Notes: a model not told the origin generated them from the letters alone. A stretch of 57,710 nucleotides of DNA from Legionella sp. 515359 (GCA_025941565.1 JAPCYN010000020.1:1-57710), one strand, 5' to 3'. Positions 45,719-54,055 are shown, counted from the stretch's first letter. Numbers and translations are program-made.

Positions 45719-46090
45719 ATGCCTAAAAAGAAATTCTCTGTATATGATGAACAATGTCCATCGCATAATGTATTAGAAAAAATTAGTGATAAATGGTCAA
45801 TTTTAATAATTAATATATTGTTAAATAAAACTTCTCGATTCGGGGAATTAAAACGTGAAATCGGAGGAATTTCTCCCAAAATGCTAACCCAAACATTAAT
45901 GAAATTAGAACGTTTCGGTTTTATAGTGAGGCGCTCATTTCCAGTATTGCCCATAAAAGTTGAGTATTCAGTAACTCCATTAGGGCATGAATTGGGTATG
46001 ATTCTTAATTCACTGACAACGTGGACAGAAAAAAATATGGAGAGGATCATGCGTGCTGAAGATAAATGTGTTGAAACGCACGATCTGTAA
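45719..46090 (+). CDS. HxlR-family winged-helix transcriptional regulator
   Basis: This 123-residue protein has the HxlR start pattern: a short lead, then DEQCPSHNVLEKISDKWSILII, then SRFGELKREIGGISPKMLTQTLMKLERFGFIVRR as the winged helix. Cys14 is the conserved redox- or ligand-sensing position of the family. The open frame reaches a TTG at 45638, but the family starts about ten residues before the CP pair, so I use ATG 45719, though its ribosome site is poor. Members often sense electrophiles and control neighbouring genes; a palindrome of HxlR type lies 660 bases downstream (46750). Confidence 0.86.
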   Translation: MPKKKFSVYDEQCPSHNVLEKISDKWSILIINILLNKTSRFGELKREIGGISPKMLTQTLMKLERFGFIVRRSFPVLPIKVEYSVTPLGHELGMILNSLTTWTEKNMERIMRAEDKCVETHDL

Positions 46091-46525
46091 TTATTGTCCA
46101 AACCATTTCATCAATGTATCTTCACCCAGATTGTCGTATATGTAAGATAGATATAAGGTCAACTCTTGTTCATAGTTTTCATCTAATGTGTTGTCATTAT
46201 TAATAATTGGCTCATGATGAAAAAAAACTCCCCCAAGGTGGTTACTGCAAAATTCATAATAATCTTTTGTGAATAGAAGAAATGTATGCCACATGTTATC
46301 CATATCACTCATTTCGGGATGAATTGTGCAAAGAAAATTAAGTAATTTATTTTGGGGATTACTTTTTTTATCCGACTTATGCTTTAAACAGAGCCAAATA
46401 AATTTCATTAACTCTCTTAATGCATCCTCCGCGTGCATTTTTGCGTTAGGATAGTCCTTATTGTATCGATAAATAATTTTATTATTTTTATAATGCATTA
46501 ATTCAATTAGATTAGGACAGTACAT
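46091..46525 (-). CDS. Small protein with D..WH.F...T..Y..FC...HH motif
   Basis: The 144-residue protein has the central signature Asp76, Trp79-His80, Phe82, Thr86, Tyr90, Phe92-Cys93, His96 and His103-His104 followed by Glu-Pro. A related WHxxxxxxxxYxxxC pattern is known from glycine-rich domain (GRDP, DUF1399-like) proteins. The grouped His, Cys and Asp could bind a metal, and an enzymatic role is conceivable. The rest is helical and charged and there is no signal peptide. On the same strand and 67 bases upstream lies the 29-residue peptide gene, so the two probably form one transcript. Its end touches the HxlR stop (convergent). Confidence 0.72.
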   Translation of the reverse strand: MYCPNLIELMHYKNNKIIYRYNKDYPNAKMHAEDALRELMKFIWLCLKHKSDKKSNPQNKLLNFLCTIHPEMSDMDNMWHTFLLFTKDYYEFCSNHLGGVFFHHEPIINNDNTLDENYEQELTLYLSYIYDNLGEDTLMKWFGQ

Positions 46526-46592
46526 AATTTTAGGTCCAATAAGTTTTTATTCAATGCATCATACTGACACTCCATATGATGCATGCTTTTAA

Positions 46593-46682
46593 TTACCCAA
46601 CACAGGTACCTGGCCCACACCATCCTTTACTTTTCTTTAATACTTTCTTACGAACAATTTTTTTGATAATTTTTTCTTTCAT
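46593..46682 (-). CDS. 29-residue peptide, RiPP-precursor-like
   Basis: The peptide is short but has a strong ribosome site: AAGGAGA on the minus strand, seven bases before ATG 46682. It opens MKEKIIKKIVRKKV, a very basic helical leader, and ends in KGWCGPGTCVG just before TAA at 46595-46593. A charged leader followed by a Gly/Cys/Trp core with two Cys four residues apart is how ribosomally made, modified peptides look. Neighbours fit such a unit: the WH-motif protein downstream and a divergent methyltransferase. No known maturase (radical SAM, lanthipeptide, YcaO, MNIO) is seen, so a modified product is conjecture; it could also be an unmodified disulphide peptide. Confidence 0.6.
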   Translation of the reverse strand: MKEKIIKKIVRKKVLKKSKGWCGPGTCVG

Positions 46683-46749
46683 GATAGTTCTCCTTATCGA
46701 ATCATAAAATTCATTATTGAGAATATAAAAGTGATATTAATCAGTCAAT

Positions 46750-46769
46750 TAGTTACCAATTAGTAACTA
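46750..46769. promoter_or_regulatory. HxlR-type palindrome between peptide and methyltransferase genes
   Basis: TAGTTAC (46750-46756) and GTAACTA (46763-46769) are perfect inverted arms six bases apart in the 102-base divergent spacer, 15 bases before the methyltransferase start. HxlR-family regulators often bind such AGTTAC/GTAACT arms, and one is encoded nearby. The match is by pattern only. Confidence 0.5.
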
Positions 46770-46784
46770 GGTTAGGAAAATGAT

Positions 46785-47402
46785 ATGAATAATAAAGATT
46801 GGGCTAACTATTATAAAGTGACACAACAAAGAACGCTTCCCAGAAAAACTTTAGTGAAAGCAATTGAACTGTTTCATTGTAGGAATCAAGTTGGCCTTCC
46901 TAAATTAGCGATTGATCTTGGATGCGGTGCCGGTTGTGATTCCATTGAGCTTTTAAAGCATGACTGGTCAGTACTGGCAATTGACTCTCAAGCCGAAGCA
47001 ATATCAACTTTACTGACTTCATGTCCACAATTATTACAAAACAAACTAAAGACCCAAGTGGCTTCATTTGAGTCATTAACCTCCCTTCCAATTTCCCAAT
47101 TAATTAATGCAAGTTATAGCCTTCCTTTTTTAAAACCCGAACCTTTTTATAAATTTTGGAAATTGATTTTAAAAGCACTGCAGCCAGGTGGACTGTTTTG
47201 TGGGACTTTTTTTGGAGTAAATGATGGTTGGAATGTATGTAAAAAATCAGATAGGATATTTTTGAGCCGTAAAGAATTGGCTCATTTGTTTATTCCATTT
47301 AAAATTGAATGGTTTGCAGAAGAAGAAAGTGATGAGGCTGATGCATCAGGTTGCTTGATTAAGCATTGGCATAAGTACTATGTTGTGGCTGAAAAATACT
47401 AG
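46785..47402 (+). CDS. Class I SAM-dependent methyltransferase
   Basis: This 205-residue cytosolic enzyme has the SAM-binding motif AIDLGCGAGCDSIEL near residues 42-56, the acidic loop VLAIDSQ and a motif IV-like segment INASYSLPFL, followed by LQPGGLFCGTFFG. It resembles the TehB/UbiE style of small methyltransferases; the substrate is unknown. It is divergent from the 29-residue peptide gene, with a palindrome between, so common regulation is likely. A convergent terminator follows at 47412. Confidence 0.88.
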   Translation: MNNKDWANYYKVTQQRTLPRKTLVKAIELFHCRNQVGLPKLAIDLGCGAGCDSIELLKHDWSVLAIDSQAEAISTLLTSCPQLLQNKLKTQVASFESLTSLPISQLINASYSLPFLKPEPFYKFWKLILKALQPGGLFCGTFFGVNDGWNVCKKSDRIFLSRKELAHLFIPFKIEWFAEEESDEADASGCLIKHWHKYYVVAEKY

Positions 47403-47411
47403 CAAAGGTAA

Positions 47412-47437
47412 CCCGTATTAAGTTACGTTAATACGGG
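47412..47437. terminator. Convergent terminator hairpin
   Basis: CCCGTATTAA (47412-47421) pairs with TTAATACGGG (47428-47437). The core is the same CCCGTATTA arm as in the hairpin after dsbD (39731-39757). Confidence 0.75.
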
Positions 47438-47446
47438 GCCAGCTTA

Positions 47447-48967
47447 TTATGCTCGCTGAGCTTGATTGACATTTACTGCCATATCAGCAACATCGTCAGC
47501 AATAAGTTGAGTTTCCTTGCATAATTTCACGTATTCCTTATGTGTAATTAATGCATAAAAAAGAGAGGACAATAAGATGATGTAATAAGGATTTTGATAA
47601 AAATAAATTAACCATAAATAGGTCAGAAAAGGCGTTGATAATACTAATAATGTTGTGACTTTCATTTGACGTGCGAGCTGTATTGCTCCGTAAATCACCA
47701 TCAAAATTGAAATTGACAAATTCATCTTTAGAAAATCATTGGCTGGTAAAGTACTCATCATGATGCCAAGGATACAAAAAACGATTACCCCGAATAGTCT
47801 GGTACTGGGTTTAATTGCTCCCATGCTAATTGGAGCTGCCATATACCCAATTAAATGATATCCAGTAACAATCACCATTAATGACGCCCAGCTATCGGAA
47901 TTCCAGAGAAATATTGCAGTGAGTGTGAAATTAATGAGCAAAGAGCGGCGGCATAGATTATATTGAGGATGTAATTGGCCAATGGCTTTTCTTGGCATTT
48001 GCCCCTCTTTTGCCATAGCGTAAAACATCCGTGATGCACCACCTAAATAAGAGTATCCTGTACCTGATGGGCTAACTACACTATCCGCAATCAAGATCAT
48101 TGCTAAAAAATTAACGCCAAGCAACATTGCTATATTAATTAAAGGGGAATGAAAATTAAGGCTGCTCCAACCCGTTCCTAACATTCCATGAGGTACAGCA
48201 CCCATAAAGGATAATTGCAATAGCATATAAACAAACATCACAATTACAATTGAAAGAATGATTGATAAAGGAATATTCCGTTTTGGATTTTCTATCTCAC
48301 TGGCAAAAGCTACTGCTAATTGGAATCCGTTATAAGAATAGATTAACCCAGCAGAAATAATTGCAGTAATCGCTGAACTGATTCCGTATTGGGAGTTGGT
48401 ATCCAAGCTAAAATTGCTGGTATCAAATCGCATAATCAAGAAAATAACAATAGTGAAGATTGGGCTAAGAATTTTTATTACGGTCACTGTATTATTGATT
48501 TTGGCTAATAATTTAATACCAAAATAATTAATAAATAAATAAATGACTAAGATACTTAATGCAAATAATTTACCGTAAATCGTTAAGACATTATTCGCCA
48601 TCAAAACATCGCTTTTAATTGCAGCGGCTAGATATTGGGTCGTTGCTTGAGCTTCTGTGCCAATGGTTACCATGAGTCCAAACCAATTGGCAAAGGCAAA
48701 AGGCATACCAAAAATATTATTGTGTGACAACGCGCTGGAACGCGCTGTTGCGCCACGAACAGGGTAAATTGATGCAACTTGTGCAAGGCATAACCCTACT
48801 GCCATTACCAATAATGCTGCTAGAACCCATGCAAGAAATGAGTAATTTCCTGCAATTTTAGCGTTTAATTGAGCGCTAAAGAGCCATCCCGAACCAACCA
48901 TAGCAGTAGCAGACAGTGCTGTAGCGCTAAACAATGAAATTTTGGCATGATTAGAATTTGAACCCAT
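47447..48967 (-). CDS. APC-superfamily amino-acid permease
   Basis: This 506-residue inner-membrane protein has about twelve hydrophobic segments. The first helix holds the substrate-site motif TAMVGSGWLFSAQL (the GxG break of APC transporters). Next come GGAtype turns such as YPVRGATARSS, and GTGYSYLGGASRMFYAMAKEGQMPRK, a hallmark loop of the family. It imports or exchanges amino acids or polyamines; specificity is not visible. Legionella relies on amino acids as carbon source, so several such permeases are expected. Confidence 0.9.
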   Translation of the reverse strand: MGSNSNHAKISLFSATALSATAMVGSGWLFSAQLNAKIAGNYSFLAWVLAALLVMAVGLCLAQVASIYPVRGATARSSALSHNNIFGMPFAFANWFGLMVTIGTEAQATTQYLAAAIKSDVLMANNVLTIYGKLFALSILVIYLFINYFGIKLLAKINNTVTVIKILSPIFTIVIFLIMRFDTSNFSLDTNSQYGISSAITAIISAGLIYSYNGFQLAVAFASEIENPKRNIPLSIILSIVIVMFVYMLLQLSFMGAVPHGMLGTGWSSLNFHSPLINIAMLLGVNFLAMILIADSVVSPSGTGYSYLGGASRMFYAMAKEGQMPRKAIGQLHPQYNLCRRSLLINFTLTAIFLWNSDSWASLMVIVTGYHLIGYMAAPISMGAIKPSTRLFGVIVFCILGIMMSTLPANDFLKMNLSISILMVIYGAIQLARQMKVTTLLVLSTPFLTYLWLIYFYQNPYYIILLSSLFYALITHKEYVKLCKETQLIADDVADMAVNVNQAQRA

Positions 48968-49146
48968 AATAAATTTACCTTAGAAAGATACACATTTTAC
49001 AATAAGTGAAAATAAAATATCAATTTTGCATATTTTTCAGTCAGCGTCAATAGCTCCACAACAAAATCCGCCTAAAAAGATATAGGAAAAAGATGTATCT
49101 TTAGTAATAGGAATATGGAGTTTGTTCGTTTAATGAGGAAGAAAAG

Positions 49147-49719
49147 ATGAAAACAACACGATTGGAAGCGTTTAGCGATGGAGTGCTCGCCATCATTATT
49201 ACCATTATGGTATTGGAAATTAAAATTCCCCATGGCGATAACTTCGTGAGTCTTGCTCCTCTTGGTCCAATTTTCTCAAGTTATATACTCAGCTTTATTT
49301 ATATTGGTATTTACTGGAACAACCATCACCATCTATTTACTGCTGCAAAGAGTATTTCCGGTAAGGTGCTTTGGGCAAATCTAAATCTTTTATTTTGGCT
49401 CTCTCTGTTCCCTTTTGCAACAGGATGGATGGGGGAAAATCTCTTTACGGCAACCCCAACTTCAGTATATGGGATAGTGCTTTTAATGGCTGCTATTTCC
49501 TATTCCCTACTGGTACATGCGCTTATTTCACACGAGGGAAGAGAGTCACTGGTAGCAAGAGCTATTGGGAGCGATTTTAAAGGAACAAGTTCCATCGTCT
49601 TATATGCTTTTGCAATTCCTCTTGCTTATGTTTATACATGGATTGCCCAAATGCTTTATGTCATTGTTGCCATCATTTGGTTCATACCCGACAAACGAAT
49701 TGAAAATAAAATAAAGTAA
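49147..49719 (+). CDS. TMEM175-family ion channel protein (DUF1211)
   Basis: This 190-residue membrane protein opens with RLEAFSDGVLAIIITIMVLEIKIP, the FSDGVxAIxITLLVLEI signature of TMEM175 channels, followed by about five more helices (IGIYWNNHHHLF is the second conserved element). Bacterial members form tetrameric potassium-leak channels (family knowledge). The gene stands alone, with TGAGGAAG before its start. Confidence 0.93.
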   Translation: MKTTRLEAFSDGVLAIIITIMVLEIKIPHGDNFVSLAPLGPIFSSYILSFIYIGIYWNNHHHLFTAAKSISGKVLWANLNLLFWLSLFPFATGWMGENLFTATPTSVYGIVLLMAAISYSLLVHALISHEGRESLVARAIGSDFKGTSSIVLYAFAIPLAYVYTWIAQMLYVIVAIIWFIPDKRIENKIK

Positions 49720-49734
49720 TAATTTTTCATCAAG

Positions 49735-50304
49735 TTAATTGAAATCAACAATAAAAGGCTGAGCAGTTTTGTTAAGAGAATTATACTGTAAACGATCCGT
49801 ATAATTTAAATTTCGGCCATAAACATGCAATGAAATCGCTACAGAGTCAGATACATTAACAACGCTATGGATATCGTTGGCAGTAAACGCAATAACATCC
49901 CCAGGAAAACAGGTAATAACTTTATTCTGTTTCTTGATGTCCGCATAACCTGGCTGCGAACCATCGTCCATACGAAGCCAAAGGTAGTTTTCTTCCACGC
50001 CAACAAGACAACCCACTACGCCCCAGGTTTTATGATCATGTGGGGTAATTTCACGCCCAGGCTCCCAAGCTACCAAGTTAACAGCCAAGGAATGATCGGG
50101 TTCTTCAAAAATTAACCAGGAAGTAAATCCATTTACTGCATCAACGACATAAAAGCGATCCTCAAGCCAATCTGTTTTTTTAACCCAATGTCTCAAGACA
50201 GCTGAAACCTTCTCAATATTATAATGATCATCATGTTTTAAAACATTTAACTGTCTAAGTTCCTGGATCAAAGGCATTAACCCAGGAGGTGTGTGATAAT
50301 TCAT
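49735..50304 (-). CDS. Cysteine dioxygenase type I family
   Basis: This 189-residue cupin has the metal ligands His89, His91 (ITPHDHKTWG) and His146 (NDIHSVV), as in cysteine dioxygenase, which oxidises cysteine to cysteine sulphinate with iron and oxygen. Cys99 lies near the position of the Cys-Tyr cross-link of the mammalian enzyme. Related 3-mercaptopropionate dioxygenases have the same fold, so the exact thiol substrate is open. AGGAGG-like GGAGG lies within the first codons (PPG), and the start site is not strongly marked. Confidence 0.88.
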   Translation of the reverse strand: MNYHTPPGLMPLIQELRQLNVLKHDDHYNIEKVSAVLRHWVKKTDWLEDRFYVVDAVNGFTSWLIFEEPDHSLAVNLVAWEPGREITPHDHKTWGVVGCLVGVEENYLWLRMDDGSQPGYADIKKQNKVITCFPGDVIAFTANDIHSVVNVSDSVAISLHVYGRNLNYTDRLQYNSLNKTAQPFIVDFN

Positions 50305-50413
50305 ATTGGTACTCGAAATAGATAGGGCACTTTAATTAGCATAGGCGCATGCCAGCCATAATTCTAGCTTTAGCAATCTCTTGCTCACCTCAAATAAGCT
50401 TACAAAAATCCAT

Positions 50414-51556
50414 CTATTTGAAGTCAGGAAGAGGATATTCTGGTGCTAAATCAGCTGCTAACTCCTTCCATAGGGCTACGCTTAAATTATTGGTATCATT
50501 TATTGTGGGTTTTAACGTATTAAATGCAATAAACACTATTTGTTTTTCCGGTAAAACAGCAAAAACACCACTATAGCCACCAAACCTTGGATTTTGTATT
50601 AACCAATGATTTGCTATACCAAACCCCATTGCAAAATAAAGTTCATTTGTATTTTTCCCCTTCCCTACGGTCTCCGGAGCTCTTAATTGTTGGGTTGAGT
50701 TATCTGTTAGTAAATTACCACTCATCCAAGTATTCGCCCATATCCCTAAATCTTCTATAGTTGAAGTCATAGAACCCGAGCTTGCAGTCCAGGAGGGATC
50801 CCAAAAAGTTGCATCTTCATAAATGCCCCTGTCTTGACTAAACGAATGCAACACCGGTGCAGGTATCGTTGCTGTGCGATCAAACTGAGTCTTTTTCATT
50901 CCCAACTTATTGAGAATTAAGGAATGAAATAATTGATTAAGTGACTGATTACTGACTTGCGCTAAAATACTACCTAGTATTACGTAGTCAGTATGCGAAT
51001 AGTGTTGGCTGGTTCCAGGCTTAAATAAGGGTTCAGTCAAAAACGCATAATCGATTAATTCTTTATCAGACCAGTGTTTAAATGGTTGTTCAATAGCTAC
51101 TTTAATAAAGTCTTCATTATAAACATAATCAGGATAACCACTGGTCCCATTAGCAAGCATCTTTAAATCAACCTGTTCTGCATTGGGTAAATTGGGATAC
51201 CAGCGTGCCACTTTATCATCAAGACTTAAATCTTTTTTCTCAACCAAGATCATCAAAGCAGTTGTTAATAAGGTTTCTGTAACGCCACCAATACGAAAAT
51301 GCATGTCTTTCGATGCGGGGACTGACGTCATGGAGTCCCCAACAGCCCGAACACTAATTGGTTTTCCATTTATCCATAGACCATAAACCATGGCTTTTAC
51401 AGGCTTGTCTTTTATAAATAACTGAATTTTATTGTCAAGCCAGGGTTGCTGAATGGCAGTGGCATAAAGTGAGGTGTGTAACACCAAAAAAATCACGATG
51501 AATAAATCCCTTGTTTTTTTCACGAGTTTCTTCCTTTCCAATACAAGTTTTCCCAT
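50414..51556 (-). CDS. Beta-lactamase/penicillin-binding-fold protein lacking catalytic Ser and Lys
   Basis: This is a 380-residue exported or membrane-anchored protein (hydrophobic segment about 17-34). It belongs to the serine hydrolase family of class C beta-lactamases and D-Ala-D-Ala peptidases: Tyr186-Ser-His in HYSHTDYVILG and the GGYSGVF end motif are present. In the usual FRIGSVTKTFT motif this protein reads FRIGGVTET: Gly91 replaces the nucleophile Ser and Glu94 the general-base Lys. It should not acylate beta-lactams. The rest of the fold looks intact, so it may be a binding or sensing pseudoenzyme. Its end is close to, and its start 2 bases from, the EAL-HDOD gene on the same strand. 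Confidence 0.82.
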   Translation of the reverse strand: MGKLVLERKKLVKKTRDLFIVIFLVLHTSLYATAIQQPWLDNKIQLFIKDKPVKAMVYGLWINGKPISVRAVGDSMTSVPASKDMHFRIGGVTETLLTTALMILVEKKDLSLDDKVARWYPNLPNAEQVDLKMLANGTSGYPDYVYNEDFIKVAIEQPFKHWSDKELIDYAFLTEPLFKPGTSQHYSHTDYVILGSILAQVSNQSLNQLFHSLILNKLGMKKTQFDRTATIPAPVLHSFSQDRGIYEDATFWDPSWTASSGSMTSTIEDLGIWANTWMSGNLLTDNSTQQLRAPETVGKGKNTNELYFAMGFGIANHWLIQNPRFGGYSGVFAVLPEKQIVFIAFNTLKPTINDTNNLSVALWKELAADLAPEYPLPDFK

Positions 51557-51558
51557 AA

Positions 51559-52785
51559 TTACTTAATTAGTTCGGTAATTTTAATGGCATATTTAACGCT
51601 TTTAAGATAAATATCTGTAAGTAAATGGCTATCAATTGAAGCAGATTCTAATTGTTCAAAATTTGCAACTTCATAATCGATTACCAATTTTAAAATCTCC
51701 CCTAACTCGCCTTCGAAATAAAGTAATGCTTGATTAAGTTGTGTACTAAGTTGGATTTTAGCCAATAAAGAATCCATAGGCTCATGAAAAATTGCATCCA
51801 GAGTGGAAAACATACCTACAGTATACGCTAAATGCGAATTAGCATTGTATTTGATTTTAGCAATATCTTCGCACATTTTTGCTCGAATCAATGTTCGTTC
51901 AAGTAAATCCTGATCAAAATTATCGATAGTTGATAGCATCAAAAGACTTAACCAGTTTCGTATACGAAGAAGTCCTAATCTTTGAATTGCATCAACTAAT
52001 GATTCAATTTTTTTTCCATTATACAAAGAAACAGAATTAACCAACCGTAAAATACGATAACTCAGTTTAGGGATCTGTAAGATTATCTCCTCAATGTGAT
52101 TAATCGACACACTTGGATTGTTCAGTTCATTGAATAATCTCACTAAATGGATTCTATTTTCAGTAAGGGCTTGTCCTTTTAATGGGTCAGGCATATTGAG
52201 GAAGAACCCTTGAAAATAATCAAATCCCAGGTCAATACAATCCTTAAATTGATTTCTATCCTCAATTTTTTCTGCAAGAAGTTCACCATTGAAGTTTTTC
52301 AAGGAAGCAAGTTGTTCTTCGATTTGCTGTTTATTTTGATGCAGCACATCTATTTTAATAATATCAGCAATTTGAATCAGGGGAGCAATCTGTTCTCTAT
52401 AAATAAAGTCATCCAAAGCAATCCTGTATCCTGCTTTACGCAAAGCAATTAAACTCTGAATTAACCGATTATCGACGGGTATGCTTTCAAGCACTTCAAT
52501 AATGATTCGATTTTTGGGGAGTAATTTAAGGATTTGATTCACTAGGTGATTGTACGTAAAATTAATAAATGCAAGTTTGTTCCCAATCACCTCATCTATA
52601 TCTAAATTTGTGAATAATTGGGTGATAACCGATGAGGTAGCTCGATCACCTGCCTTCATATCTCCATTGTCAACATGTGAAACGACAGAACTTCCATCTC
52701 GATAAAGTAATTCATAAGCCTTGATTAGCCCTTTCTTGTCGTATATACCCTGACGAGCCAAGAGGGTTATCATTAAATTTTCCAT
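51559..52785 (-). CDS. EAL-HDOD signalling protein (YuxH/CdgJ type)
   Basis: This 408-residue cytosolic protein has a reduced EAL domain (residues about 1-205: YELLYRDG, EVLESIP, ALDDFIYRE, IIKIDVL, LAEKIED) joined to an HDOD domain (about 200-395: LSYRILRLVNS, AIQRLGLLRIRNWLSLLML). The DDF loop has lost the usual following TGY residues, so cyclic-di-GMP hydrolysis is doubtful and binding or protein contact is more likely; this is common in the family. The gene starts the minus-strand pair that continues into the beta-lactamase-fold gene. Confidence 0.9.
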   Translation of the reverse strand: MENLMITLLARQGIYDKKGLIKAYELLYRDGSSVVSHVDNGDMKAGDRATSSVITQLFTNLDIDEVIGNKLAFINFTYNHLVNQILKLLPKNRIIIEVLESIPVDNRLIQSLIALRKAGYRIALDDFIYREQIAPLIQIADIIKIDVLHQNKQQIEEQLASLKNFNGELLAEKIEDRNQFKDCIDLGFDYFQGFFLNMPDPLKGQALTENRIHLVRLFNELNNPSVSINHIEEIILQIPKLSYRILRLVNSVSLYNGKKIESLVDAIQRLGLLRIRNWLSLLMLSTIDNFDQDLLERTLIRAKMCEDIAKIKYNANSHLAYTVGMFSTLDAIFHEPMDSLLAKIQLSTQLNQALLYFEGELGEILKLVIDYEVANFEQLESASIDSHLLTDIYLKSVKYAIKITELIK

Positions 52786-53010
52786 TAGTTAAATCTTATT
52801 ATTATGCTTAATAAATAATAGCTCATTATTTGAGCAAAGTTACAACTAATATTACTTATTTATCGCATGACAACTCAAATTTGGCCTGAACAACAATGTC
52901 AATCGAATGCTTCAAGTTGAGAGTGGACTCTCCTAAGCGGGTTTTCCCTAATGGGGTAATCCCTAGACTTATGATAATATTAATTATTTTCAAAAATCAC
53001 GGTGATTAAT

Positions 53011-53292
53011 ATGAAATCCACGCTAGAACTGTCAGAACTTGAAAAGCAGCAGAAAGAGATTCGTAAAAAATATAGGGAGCATGGCGGTAAAGAAGTTAAC
53101 CCCAAACTAGCTGATTCAATTCAAATATCTGCTGAGCTGGAATACCGAACCTCTTCCGTTTTAGGGTGGGGAAGTGTTTACATGGTTGATCGCTTTCAAT
53201 CGATGCTGACTGGCCGTGCAATGACCACCAACACTCAAAAAGTACTTGATGCAGAAGTTCTAAAGCAACAAGAAAACTCACTGAAACCTTAA
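53011..53292 (+). CDS. Small protein of unknown function
   Basis: This 93-residue protein starts at ATG 53011 (GGTGA nearby; a GTG at 53002 is possible). The first third is strongly charged and helical (ELEKQQKEIRKKYREHGG). The middle has RTSSVLGWGSVYMVDRFQS, and the end is polar. No signal peptide and no recognised domain. It could be a small cytosolic or toxin-antitoxin type protein, but nothing confirms this. Confidence 0.5.
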   Translation: MKSTLELSELEKQQKEIRKKYREHGGKEVNPKLADSIQISAELEYRTSSVLGWGSVYMVDRFQSMLTGRAMTTNTQKVLDAEVLKQQENSLKP

Positions 53293-53459
53293 GATCACTT
53301 AAAAAATAGACCGAGTGGAACGTCATAGGACTGAAAACCGAGTTCCACTTTGCTTCATCGAGGCTATGATCCATCAAGTTACTTTTAATTGAGTCCAGGA
53401 AATAACATTCCCACTTTTTTTAATTCAAATCTATAATAAAAGAAATTGATCTCACATGG

Positions 53460-53789
53460 ATGTCTCTTATGAAATTTTTTCAAGGACTGCTTCTGATCCC
53501 TTTAATTTATCACAATGCTTATGCTGAAAAAGCTCTGTCCGCGCCCACAGGGCAACCGCCTCAATGCGGACAAGCTTATGAACGTGCTGGACAACTTAAA
53601 ACCATAAATAATGTCTTTAGCAGTTTATCAAATACTTGTTATTCTGCGGGCGGAATGAAATTAATGCATAAAATATTAATATCAGAAAATTCAAGTGAAC
53701 CAACAGGTGTTTTATTTACCTGCACAGGGCGCGATTTAAATTTTGTTGTTTTTTCTTGTCTTTTTTCAACAAACGTTGAAAGCTTATAA
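53460..53789 (+). CDS. Small secreted protein of unknown function
   Basis: This 109-residue protein has a signal peptide (KFFQGLLLIPLIYHNAYA). The mature part has four cysteines (CGQ, NTCYS, FTCTG, FSCLF), enough for two disulphides, and Asn/Ser/Gly-rich segments. ATG 53460 and ATG 53469 are both possible starts. It may be a small type II secretion substrate; no family is recognised. Confidence 0.55.
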   Translation: MSLMKFFQGLLLIPLIYHNAYAEKALSAPTGQPPQCGQAYERAGQLKTINNVFSSLSNTCYSAGGMKLMHKILISENSSEPTGVLFTCTGRDLNFVVFSCLFSTNVESL

Positions 53790-54012
53790 AATAATGCATT
53801 CTAAAATGAGCCTAACAATCACCTGACGTACGTCCGTTGTATTTGCATATTGGATTGGGAAAGAACTTCTTCACTGGCTAGGAGCCCTACTCATCACTTT
53901 GGGTGCATACTTATTATGTCCCTATTAAAATCACTAAAAAAGCACACTGAAAAATGATGCGTCATCCTTTAATTTCTAAAGTTTACAAGAGTTTGACAGA
54001 CTATAAACAGAC

Positions 54013-54035
54013 TTATCCACAGAAAATGTGAATAA
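54013..54035. promoter_or_regulatory. Convergent pair of DnaA boxes
   Basis: TTATCCACA (54013-54021, perfect box) and TGTGAATAA (54027-54035, inverted TTATTCACA) lie five bases apart. These are the same two box sequences as before nrdA, but facing each other. A one-mismatch box TTATCCATA lies at about 54057. Confidence 0.5.
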
Positions 54036-54043
54036 CTCGTCGC

Positions 54044-54055
54044 TGTCGCGAAATG
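54044..54055 (+). repeat. 12-base motif, left copy
   Basis: TGTCGCGAAATG. An exact inverted copy lies at 56928-56939, on the other side of the DUF1566 gene and the 94-residue ORF. Confidence 0.45.

Noticed and set aside
45685-46101. Minus-strand open frame of 138 codons opposite the HxlR gene
   Set aside because: The plus strand encodes a clear HxlR winged helix; the antisense frame has no motif.
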